Source: Parietaria judaica
Taxonomy: Eukaryota; Streptophyta; Magnoliopsida; Rosales; Urticaceae
Reading direction: 5' to 3'
Length of the DNA stretch: 64,000 nucleotides
Assembly: GCA_954871525.1 (NCBI GenBank)
Contig: OX940862.1
Coordinates: 43,331,732-43,395,731, forward strand
Shown: piece after piece, positions 36,612 through 46,475 of the stretch
Position numbering within the stretch: the stretch's first letter is position 1
Layout of the letters: the number at the start of each line of letters is the position of its first letter
Made by a program: the position numbers and the translations under genes
Notes under the pieces: model-generated
What the model was told of the DNA's origin: nothing
The model's input: only the letters and a program-made list of their open reading frames with translations
The model's database searches: none

Positions 36612-37641
36612 TTGCCGGGGGTATGTGCCCCGGCGGAGGGGGAACTCCCCGGATATCCCCGCGACGGAATGGTCACGGTTCCTTTAGAGAGTCTTTGGTT
36701 AGGTTTTTCCCTGCCGGTTCCTCCTCTGGTGGAGCATTTCTGGTGTCGCTGGACTTGCATCCGCTTCATGTCCGTCCAGACGCATGGTGGTTTGCCGCCG
36801 GGATCTTGTCGATGTGGCGCGAAGGGCGAGGTCGAGATGTTACTCCTACCAATTTCGTAGGCTCCTGCCTATTGTCGTCTCCCAGGACGACCAGGGGATC
36901 AACAATTGGGTTTTCACCCGTATGGGGTTTTCGGGTCGGAGGCTTGGGTCCGGAGCTGCACCCAAACTGGCACAGTCGGTGGGTTTGGGTTCCGATTGTT
37001 TATATTAGGTCTGTTCCTCGGAGCTTCGGGATCCCTGGGCTGTACATGGTCTCAGGCGCCGAGGATCGGGGCTTCATCAGTTTCTCTTTGACGGGGTCAG
37101 CCATTCCTGGGCGTTTTTCCTCCTTCTTAACGAGGAAGGCCTGGATACGATCGGGGTGGATGTCTTCCCGGGCTGTGACCGAGTTGCCGTCGGACCTTGA
37201 AGAGAGGTCTTGTTTTATGCGCGGTCTTTTCCCGTTTCTTGACCTGTAGTGACCGCCTTTTCTTTATTTGTTTCATCTTGCTTCTGACACGGTTATTTCT
37301 TTTGCAGGTACGGGTCACGATGACGGCTTTCCAAAGGGTCTCCCCCTTTCCCTATTGAGGCTTTTTTGTCCGGTTTCCAGACCTGTCGGGCGACGAGGAG
37401 TCCTAACGAGCCCGCCACGGGTTTCCTTGGGGGAAACCTTGCTTCTCTGGCTAGGATGGCTTTTACGTCGGGCGTGGCGCCTGGCTCAGACGAGTCCTCC
37501 TTGGTGATTGCCATCGAGGCTAGCCGGGTTGCCGGATGTGGTGATTACATCCTTTCAGTCGGTCACCCAGGCCCGGGTTGTCCGGGATCTGAGAATGCGG
37601 CTGACAAGGACGGTGGCGAGGACGGCGATGGAGAAGTGTGA
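36612..37641 (+). pseudogene. Decayed second antisense-type (Transposase_28-like) gene
   Basis: A plus-strand frame, after one apparent frameshift near 36735, reads LDLHPLHVRPDAWWFAAGIL followed by SMWREGRGRDVTPTNF. The pattern resembles the LGVSIGQLSPNSIRILMALL part of the antisense gene at 8338-9731. A likely intron separates a FPFLDL end at about 37249 from an acceptor TTCTTTTGCAG|G at 37308. A low-complexity acidic tail, ending DKDGGEDGDGEV, follows to a stop at 37641. It is antisense to the enclosing minus-strand element, as expected for Tat elements. Similarity is distant and judged by eye. Confidence 0.42.
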
Positions 37642-37949
37642 CGTGATGAGTCACTTTGATCACTAACCTTCAGTACTAATCGCACACTAAATCCACCTTT
37701 TTCTAGAGCTTGCTGCTCGCGTCCGCCGCTTGTGGCGCCGGTTTTTTGTATGCGTCTTTGGGTGCGCTTTGTATATGTATGTAGGCTTGCCTGACTGTTG
37801 TGGCCATTTAGTGGCCACCCATGTAATATATGTTATTTTGATTCGAGAGCGTTGATTTCCTCAGTGAGCTCTTATTTGCATGTAAGATCTGTGTCCGCTT
37901 TCTTTTTGACCGCTTTGTGAAAGGTCTTAGCGCGAGCGGTGCTTTGAGC

Positions 37950-38412
37950 GTTCGGATCTCTTGCCCAAGTCGGTGGGATTGAGATCCTGGCCTTCCTCGG
38001 TCTTTGTGCCTGAGTCGCCAGGGTTTGAGACCTGGCCTTTCTCGGTCTTTGTATCTGAGTCGGCGAATTAAGATCCTGGCCTTTCTCGGTATTATGTGCC
38101 ATGCGGCTCTTTGGAGCTTGGTCTTTGTGGCCGAGAGACGCTTTTGAGGCGTTCGGTCTTTTTTGCCTGAGTCGGCGGGATTGAGATCCTGGCCTTTCTC
38201 GGTCTTTGTTCCGGAGTCGCCGGGGTTTGAGACCCGGCCTTTCTCGGTATTGTGTGCCAAGCGGCTCTTTGGAGCTTGGTCTTTGTGGCCGAGGGACACT
38301 TTTGAGGCGTTCGGTCTTTTTTGCCTGAGTCGACGGCATTGAGATCCTGGCCTTTCTCGGTCTTTATGCCTGAGTCGCCAGGTTTTGAGACCTGGCCTTT
38401 CTCGGTCTTTGT
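37950..38412 (-). repeat. Higher-order repeat, sub-unit about 55 bp, unit about 180 bp
   Basis: GATCCTGGCCTTTCTCGGTC recurs several times, alternating with GTTTGAGACCTGGCCTTTCT-type units and a GCGGCTCTTTGGAGCTTGGT spacer. The whole pattern repeats at about 180 bp. The basic peptides readable on the minus strand (37808-38339) are products of this repeat. Confidence 0.85.
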
Positions 38413-38969
38413 ACCTAAGTGAAATTCGCGCTCCTATTTATAGGAGAGTCCGGGGGTCAAAACACGAATAATTATTACTCCGGGAGGCCCCGGGGGTGAT
38501 ATTATATGTTTTTTCGGGTCCCCCGGACGTGGCCGATCCAACGCCTTAAGAATCACGGCGATCTAAGGTCGGACGCGCCCACACGCGCGGTAAACAAGAT
38601 CGGCACGCACCTGAAACTTGGGCTCCAAGTTACTGACGTCAGCGCCTACGTGGCGCGTTCTGGTTGGCTGCAGGGTTCCATCGCGCCCAATGGCGTGTCG
38701 ACACGTGGCGAGGTCAAATTTGACCCCTGGTTTAACTGTCTGGTCACCGAACGCGCGGCAGCGCCCTTTGTGGCGTGTAGGGCCCGCTCGCGTGGCCTTT
38801 GGGGCCCGTGGGGCCCGCTCGGGTGGCTCCAACGTGTTCCGGAGGCCTCGGGTGTTTCCCAAGGCCGCTTTTAACAAACTTTATGTCGTTTTTGGGTGTT
38901 TCGATATTTTGGGATTATCTGGACCCTTTATTTTTCAAAAACGGACCTCCGGTGTATATTTTGAACGAA

Positions 38970-39449
38970 ATTAATTATAATTAATAAAAGAAAAATTAAT
39001 TTTAATAATTTTCTTTTAATAATTAATAGAAAACTAATTCCATTAAATACCCGTAACAATAAGTGTGTGTGTACGTATGTATATATATACACGAGGAGTA
39101 CTTCTGTAATAATAGATACTTCTATTAAGTAAATGGTTCTTTTTGTCCAACCACATATAGATTTCACTTAATTAATCGTAAAAAAATTACTAACCATACA
39201 AGAAAAATATCAAATTACTTAAAAAAAATCTCTTACTAAAAAAAAATATCTCGCAGCAAAGCGCGGGTTATCTACCTCGTCTAAACTAAAGTAGAATTAA
39301 TGTATCATTATGAATATATTTTTTATTAGTTAATATTCTAAAATCAAATAATAAAAAAATACATGATCTAATCTAAAGTATAAATAATGTATGATTTAAA
39401 CTAAAAATTTATATGTTATCCTAGTAAAAAATACAAGGTCACTTTGCAC
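38970..39449. other. AT-rich intergenic DNA
   Basis: No gene. At about 39253-39277, GCAAAGCGCGGGTTATCTAC resembles a decayed Helitron 3' end, but it lacks a CTAG terminus. Confidence 0.45.
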
Positions 39450-39632
39450 CAAGGTTTTAAATACCGCTTGCCGATGTCGTTTCGCACTTTTCATTTTACG
39501 GATATATCGCTTGTCGATGTGTATCTCATAGGTAAGTCGATGGATATGTCGATGGATATATCGTTTCGCATATCCTCGAAAAGAGATTTTCGATGGGTAT
39601 GCCGCTGGATATTCGAGAAATTTAATATCTTG
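39450..39632 (+). mobile_element. 183-bp hAT-type MITE, copy 2
   Basis: Starts CAAGGTTTTAAATACCGC and ends AATTTAATATCTTG, with perfect 8-bp duplications CTTTGCAC (39442-39449 and 39633-39640), the length made by hAT transposases. Same length as, and inverse to, the copy at 26321-26503. Confidence 0.85.
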
Positions 39633-39725
39633 CTTTGCACTATCAAATCAAGGTGTTGGTAAAGCAAGGAGTACGTAAGAAAAAAAAAGAATAAAAAAAA
39701 AAAACAAATATCATGTAAAAACATG

Positions 39726-40142
39726 TAGGGGTGAAAAAAAAGCAGTTGACCATTTTTATTATTATCGAAAACCGATTCATCCAATGCCAATTAAACCGCC
39801 AATCAAATTAAAATGGTTAAAAGAAGTAGGAGCCTAGAATTTAAAGTTATTTGTCATCTCGGGTTATCACTTCTTGCTTTATTGTTGTAAGGACTTATAA
39901 GAATTTTAATTTGGTGTTATTTATGTATTTTGAGGCTTCATTACTTCTTTGTATAATAGTTATGTTTAGTGGATCTTAAAAGCGGTAAATGTTAAAAAAA
40001 GAAGAAGAAGTTATTACCGCAACCAAAACCGAATACCAATTTTACGGTAAATGCGGTCTATTTTTCATTATAAAAATATCAAAATGATATTTCATTATAA
40101 AAATATCAAAAACCGTATTGAATACCCGCTTGTTCACCCCCA
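39726..40142. mobile_element. Probable hAT-like MITE
   Basis: Starts TAGGGGTGAAAAAAAAGC and ends GCTTGTTCACCCCCA, with AAAACCGATT and AACCGTATTG-type interior words. The TIR is good; the target duplication is not clear. Confidence 0.5.
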
Positions 40143-41663
40143 CAAAATATATAAACCGTGACTCGAACAAAAATTAATACTCAAGTTGGCATAGTAATTT
40201 TTATGGAGTTTTTATTTTTATTTTTTACATTATTTGTTTGTCATAAAATTGGTGCAACTTAATTATAGGTACACGGGAGACACGTTAACCAAAAGTTAGT
40301 ATTTTTGCCGTAATTTTTCCTAAATAAAATAAACTTTTTTCATAATTATTTAAACATATTGAAAACACAATTTTTTTCTTAAACTTACTATAATTCCATA
40401 ACCACAAACACTCACCATGGTCCATCGATGATAGTTACATAACATATTCGGATTCACCTGGCTTTCAACACTATTTACTGCCAAAAAAATTGTTATTCCA
40501 AAAATACAAACTGTTCTTGTAGACACCGGCGGATCGGATTTACATTTAGCCCAGAATCAGGTTTTTCGTACCTGTTACTAGTGACGGAGCTAACCTTTTA
40601 ACTTACAAGGGGCACCAATGAATAGGGTTGGCATTGGTTATAAAGAAGACCGTAGGCGGGAAAAATTTTGGGGGCCTCTTATAAAATGAAAAATAACAAT
40701 ATTATAAGAGGCTTGGTAACAATCAGTACTACTAGTTCATCAAATAAAAATTATTTTAATATATCGTAACTTTTAGAATTCATCGTATAATATTAACATA
40801 TTAATTTACATATATGATTTATCACTTATTCACGATAAATTAGCCTATAAGATTTTTGTTTTGAAATTAAAAACAAACAGAATAAAAAATATTAGTAATT
40901 TAATCGAAACATATCAATGGATTGTAGGTCCCACATCAACATATGTACTAACTAGCACAGCATTACAAAAATCTTGCTCGACTAATAAAATATAGAATTA
41001 TTAGAAAATAGAGAAGCCGCCCAATAAATGAAAGACACCAAAGATGTGGGCCTTAGGTAATCTCTTTCTTTGAGAAATAGGTAAGTTTTTCTCTGTATTT
41101 CCATGGCAGCAATGACTTATGCCTGAACTTCGGTGTGCGACCAACTCCGGTGAAGGGGCCTTCTCGAAAAAATGAGGTAGGGCAGGGGCCATTGTGGGTC
41201 CCCCTTACCTCCGTGCCTGCCTGTTACCACGGAGCCTGTAATGAACTTGACTCAGATTATAGGTTGGTGACCATAGAGAACTGGAACTTCCGTAGGGTAG
41301 GTCGACGATAGGGGAGAGCTAGGGGTCATAGCATATGATGCCACACCTCGTCACATATAACGAGATTGCCTACGTATCCAGTACCCAGGCCCCGCTCTCT
41401 TGAAAGGCCCACGAGGCGTGGGCCTTGGGCCTTAACCTAAATTCTGGGGGGGGCCCAAAAAACATTTCATCAGTAAAAAATAAATATATAAAACATTAAA
41501 CCCTGCTCGCTGCCTCTCGAGTCCTCTTCCTTCCCGTTCCCTGCGACTCTTCCTTCCTTGTTTGAAGGGCCCCCCTAGTTATTGAACCTTTGGTCAGTAA
41601 ACGGGCTTCTTTGGAAATGAGATGCTTTGTATTGAACCATCAGTAGGGCCCTTTTTATATTTA
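40143..41663. other. Intergenic DNA with unclassified repeat-like stretches
   Basis: 40143-40600 is AT-rich. About 41080-41460 is mixed-composition sequence (CCACACCTCGTCACATATAA, ATTGCCTACGTATCC) that looks repetitive but that I cannot classify. No gene. Confidence 0.4.
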
Positions 41664-44422
41664 CTAGTGGACGGCACCGCGCTTCGCGCGGTGGCGAAAA
41701 ATATTATTTAAACAATTAATGGAAAATGTTATCAAACTCTACGGATTACTTTATTTAAACATAAGTTTACTTTTTTTTTTGTTACATATGATCAAATATA
41801 TATTTAGACGTTTATATATATAAATTAAATAATGTCTCAAAATAAAAATCTTTTGAAATTTGGAGTTTATCCAAATATTTATAGAAATTGTGTAATTTCT
41901 TTTGAATATTATTAGGCTTATTCTTACTATTCTCTTCCACCAATTTTCAACTATATATCATTCCTCCTTGAAAAAAAAAACTATATATCAGTTCTTACTT
42001 CCTTGTTAATTGACGCGTTTACAAACAATGTCAATGAAAAAAACAAAGAAGCTCAAATAACTTTGCATTGGATGATCTAAAGAAAGAGACAATAAACTTC
42101 TTAATCAATTAAATTGGCTAAATTAGTTTTATTTACCAATTGCATTGTTTGACGTCATATAAGATTTATATCATTTAAAAATAATTTAAAATTCTATAAT
42201 AATAATAAAAAGATAACATAAATCTTTTATTTATGGCCGACATAATTTGGTTAAAATTCACAATTGAATATGTAGTTTTTATTCGCGAATAGTCTAAAAT
42301 GTTGGAATCTCAAAGATTTATTATTTTTCTTAATTATGTAGTTTAAATATTATTTAAAGATAAAATAACCACCAGTTTTGAAGGATACATTAAAGATAAA
42401 ATATATATATTAAAAGCAGTTTTGAACGTTATGGAATTCATTTTCCTTATTGGTCATCGTTTTATGATTTGATTTAATGTAATAAATAAATTGCCTTTTG
42501 TTGTAAATTACACACAAAAAATAAAAATGCAAATACGTTGCTATCATCGTACCACATCATCACTCAAAAATTGCCCTTATATATATTTATATATATATAT
42601 ATATAACACAAAAAATCACATTATAAAACATAACTTAAATGAACATAAAAATACAATCTATGCTCATAAGTCAAAATTAATCCAATTGAAGAGCTTGTTA
42701 AGTTAAAAGCGAGTCATTAAAATCCTTAATCTATTTTTATATCGAATGTATGTCATTTAATAATTTATGCTCTTTGTATATGAAAATTCATCCCATCTAA
42801 GAGATTAACCTATTTTTTAAAGGATATTAAGTAGGCGCCTACGTCCTCGTGAAAAAACTTTAACAAAATATAAACTTACCCCAAATGACTTATTTACACC
42901 ACAATTGAAATCATTGTTTATCCTCTGTCTATGTATGTTAAATCATTGTTTACACAAAATAAAAATCAAACTCATAAAGTAATAAGTACCATGAATCTTT
43001 AAACATTTAGCGAAAAAATATTAGGTTTCACTAAATTAATATTTATTCTTAACATTTGTAATTGCATTAAAGAAATAGACGACTACAATATCAGACTTAA
43101 TGTAAATAGGAAACATAATAATAGATAATTAATAAAATCACAAAAAATAGTTTATATTTCATGCATTCACTCTTACATTTACTCGAATAACATATATGTA
43201 CAACATATAGGTACTAATAATGAAAAAAAAAAAGCATTATAATAGGTTATTTATTTATCCATGAAGCTTCTTTTCTCATATAAAGTAGTGGAAATATTTT
43301 ATAAATTGAATTCTAACTCTTGATTAATAAAATTATATATGTATCATATCATTATATTCATCATCTATCTCTCAGTCATGCGGGAAAGAAAGTATACATG
43401 AATGTGAGCCTCCGTCCAACCCGATGAATGTGAGCCTCCGTCCATATATATAGTAAATGTATGGTGCAAAATTTTACGATGCTAAGTCAGTAATTGATAC
43501 ACATACATACACACACATATATCTCGACGATTTTACATCAATGATTTAATGTTCGTGAAACCAAGCGACATCGCTAAATACTTTGTAATACATAACCGTG
43601 AATGAATGATTACACACGTAAATATAGCTCATTGAAGGATATATACAATGAAACAAAACAAAAACAACACAAAACAAAAAATAAAGTGCAAACAATGTCG
43701 GAAAAAACCCTTCGGCGGAGTCTTCTAGCGGCGGCAAATGATTCTTCATCGTCAAGATTCCGGAGCCGATCAAGATTCCGTTTCCTCTTCACCCTGTTTC
43801 ATCTCTACTCAAAGTGATTGAAGCTACCACACGAATTTACGGTATAACGCCGACGGCGTTCCGACATGGAAGCTAAGAGGGCTGTAATCTACCTTTTTGT
43901 TGCATCTTGGTTCTTCGTGGAGTGTTTTGGACGTGGTATTTATAGGTACAATTATTTTGCTATGTGAAGTATGTGATAGTAGAGACTTAAAGAAATGAAT
44001 TTATGATCTAATAATAGCTTCTTTAGAGAGAGGTTAAAAGGAGAGGAAGAGACATTGAAAGGTAACGGATGGTGTTATTTTTTCATATTAATTAGTAGTT
44101 AAAGTAAATAAATATTGAGAGGTTTTACAATAAGTTGGAACTTGGAAGTAAGTAATAAATATTAATTAATGGTACATGTTCTTGTGTGGAATTGGAAAAG
44201 ACTACAGGGAGAACTATTAAGTTGGATATGCAATTATTAGGTGTAAATAAGATTATGAGTGTAGTGTAAATAGCATTACTATCTAATAAATTCATGCACT
44301 TAAAATTTATGTGGACGTAATGGAAATGAGATGTAGTGAATAAAATAATAGAAAATTCTTAAAAATTAGTATCTTCAAATCCTTGCTTATCTATTTTGCC
44401 ACCTCAAACTTCAAAAACTCTC

Positions 44423-44454
<32 letters not shown>

Positions 44455-44456
44455 GA
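41664..44456 (-). mobile_element. Non-autonomous Helitron, both termini present
   Basis: On the minus strand the element starts TCTATATATATA (44456) after an A. It ends ...CCGTCCACTAG (41664) before a T, giving the A^T insertion expected of Helitrons. A hairpin lies 11 nt before the CTAG terminus. No target duplication exists, as expected. The 2.8-kb interior is AT-rich and has no Rep/helicase. A GC-richer patch at about 43690-43880 on the minus strand may be a captured fragment. Confidence 0.8.
41675..41693 (-). other. Helitron 3' terminal hairpin
   Basis: CACCGCG-CGAAG-CGCGGTG on the minus strand: a perfect 7-bp stem with a 5-nt loop. This is the replication terminator-like structure near Helitron 3' ends. 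Confidence 0.85.
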
Positions 44457-44754
44457 TTTTATAAATTTATTTGTTTTCAAAATATATATTTTTGCCATAT
44501 ATATAATGTATGCACGTCGCACCACGATCACTTGGCATGAAAATATGGTATTGAGCCGGGGGGATGACGGCGGAGACGGGAGTCACACGGCGCTCGGACC
44601 TTCCTCTTGGGAGTCGGCGCCGGGCGGCCGATGGCGTAGTCGGGAGTCGGTAACATATAATCATATAAGTATGTCTTATGGGATATTTTTAGATATATTA
44701 TTTAATAGATGAAAAATATTAAATTAATTATTTCTTTAATAAACAAATCCATTT
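44457..44754. other. Short intergenic stretch with a GC-rich island
   Basis: 44550-44656 is sharply GC-rich in AT-rich surroundings and has an open frame on + (from about 44503) without recognised domain. Its origin is unknown. Confidence 0.35.
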
Positions 44755-46024
44755 TGACACCAAAACGCCATCTGGAGGCCCCGTTTCATAAAATAAAGTG
44801 TCTAAACGTCCTAAAAATAGCGAGATACTCAAGGTCGCCCTAAAGAAGTTAAAAAACGGCGCCGGGACGCCTCTCGCGGTCTAAAAAGCACTCGGGCCCC
44901 ACATGCTCGTCAGGGGCCAGGGTGTAGGGACTTGGAAAAACTATATAATATTGTCCCAGGGGCTTCCTAGAGTAATTTATAATTGCACTTGAGCCCCTGG
45001 ACTCTATTACAAATAGAAACTCAGTTCAGTTCAACGGTAACTCATTCGAACTCACTTGCTCTGAACGGGAACTCGCCCGAAACTCTCTCTACTCCCTATA
45101 AACTCGCCTCCCCTCAAATATCGTTCTAGTGTTGAGCGTCGTAGGTGAATCAGGAGGTAACCCCCCCTGTTTCCCTTGACCTCGGGTATTCTCTTTTTTC
45201 AGGTCCGAAAAGTGAGAGATTTACGAAAAGAGCAAGCCTTGGAGAAATTCCTACACGGTTCGCAACCCGCCTGATAGGTCCGTTTCTACGCGGTGTCCAG
45301 CCTATCACCAGTCCATAGCGCGGCTGTGTGTATAGTCTGGGGACACGTATCTAGACCCACTATTCATGACGTAGGGTCCTACCTAGGGGAATTTCTCTAA
45401 GATCTGGATGACTGAGGGATCGCTCTGAGAAGAATCCCCTGGAGAAGATCCTAGGAAGGTCCAAGACCCCAACTGCTCTTGTTCTAAGATCACCGCAGCC
45501 TAGGTTTTGTCTCCTAGTCCCCGTATCTGAATAAGATACTGCGACTCTGCGGATAATTCTAGCCCGGACTAGAACAAGCCGTATCAGTTGGAGAGTCTAA
45601 CTTCCCAGGGTTCACTTCCTAGCCAAAAGCACTCCCCCGTTCGCTGGTACCTACGATCTGAGCGGTTTCCGAACCTACAACCCCGGCCCCTGGCCTTGTG
45701 GTAACAGGTAGTGTGCAACCCGGGTCGCCTAGGACCCCGAACGCCAACGAGACTTTTGACCTTGCAGGTGCCAGGAACGCCTACTCAAAGCCTCCATATC
45801 GGTCAATTAAAAACTCACTCTAAAGTCAACAGCAACCACCCCAAGGTCAACGGGACCCACGAGAAGTCAACGGAGGGGACAAGATCTGTCATCCACGCAA
45901 TAAGGCCGACCAAGGCCCATCCAAAATCAACAGAAGCCCGCCACGTCAACCAAACAACACTGGGCCAGGCCCAACATCAACAAATGAGCCTCTTTAATGT
46001 TTGATAAAAAAAACGACATCAACA
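44755..46024 (+). mobile_element. GC-rich LTR remnant related to 35640-38969
   Basis: The right end GACATCAACA and the left end (TGACACC, CTGGAGGCCCCGTTTC, CACTCGGGCCCCACA) match the complementary ends of the 35.6-39.0 kb block. CTATAAA at about 45098 is a possible LTR TATA box. About 1.27 kb, probably a solo LTR on +. The target duplication was not confirmed and the left border is approximate. Confidence 0.55.
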
Positions 46025-46105
46025 ATATGTATAATGCATTTAAGTAAATTAGTAAAGTACCCAAAGACAGCTTTCTTGTAAAAATAACGTGTATATTATT
46101 GTGTC

Positions 46106-46346
46106 TGTTATAAATTCACTAACTTTGCACCTTGATTTTAAGTGGTAAGAAATTTGGTGAGTGGTGTGTTTTATGGAAAAGATGATGGAGAGAAGTAAGA
46201 TGTGAGTGAGATAAATGTAAGTGTAGAAATGTGAGAGGTGAATTTTATTCATCCACTTAGGGTGGTATTTATAGGAAATTTGGAGCATACAATTGTTGAC
46301 TAATATAGTGTGAAAATAAATGAGCATTTCACATTTATTCATAACA
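46106..46346 (-). repeat. 3' LTR of the copia element
   Basis: 241 bp, adjoining the polypurine tract at 46347-46355. Identical to the 5' LTR except one A/G difference. Confidence 0.95.
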
Positions 46347-46475
46347 CTCCCCCTTGGAATGCTCATTACAAGATTTACGTGTTCATGCTGCCTCATTAAA
46401 AACCTTACTAGGAAAAACCCAGTGGGATAAAAACCATAGTGAGGAAAAAAGAGTGCAGTCACGTAAAGCTCCCCC

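Larger units (their letters stand above)
35640..38969 (-). mobile_element. GC-rich LTR-retrotransposon remnant
   Basis: The left end TGTTGATGCAG resembles the complement of the right end of the LTR at 44755-46024, including TGTTGGGC followed by TTGTTGAC-like words. The right end (CGGACCTCCGGTGTAT, CACCCGAGCGGGCCCCAC on minus) resembles that LTR's start. A palindromic CCTATTTATAGG at 38432-38443 may be the LTR promoter. Between the ends lie a plus-strand antisense-type reading frame (36612-37641) and a higher-order repeat (37950-38412). It is therefore a rearranged element rather than a simple solo LTR. No target duplication was identified. Confidence 0.5.

Noticed and set aside
36268..36687. 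A 139-codon plus-strand frame
   Set aside because: No recognisable domain; probably GC-rich retroelement sequence upstream of the antisense-type gene. Kept within the element.
37808..38339. Basic proteins of 155-163 residues on the minus strand
   Set aside because: Both are read through the higher-order repeat in two frames; the periodic composition explains their openness.
39230..39280. A second Helitron 3' end
   Set aside because: GCAAAGCGCGGGTTATCTAC is suggestive, but the stem is imperfect, the terminal CTAG is missing and no 5' end was found.
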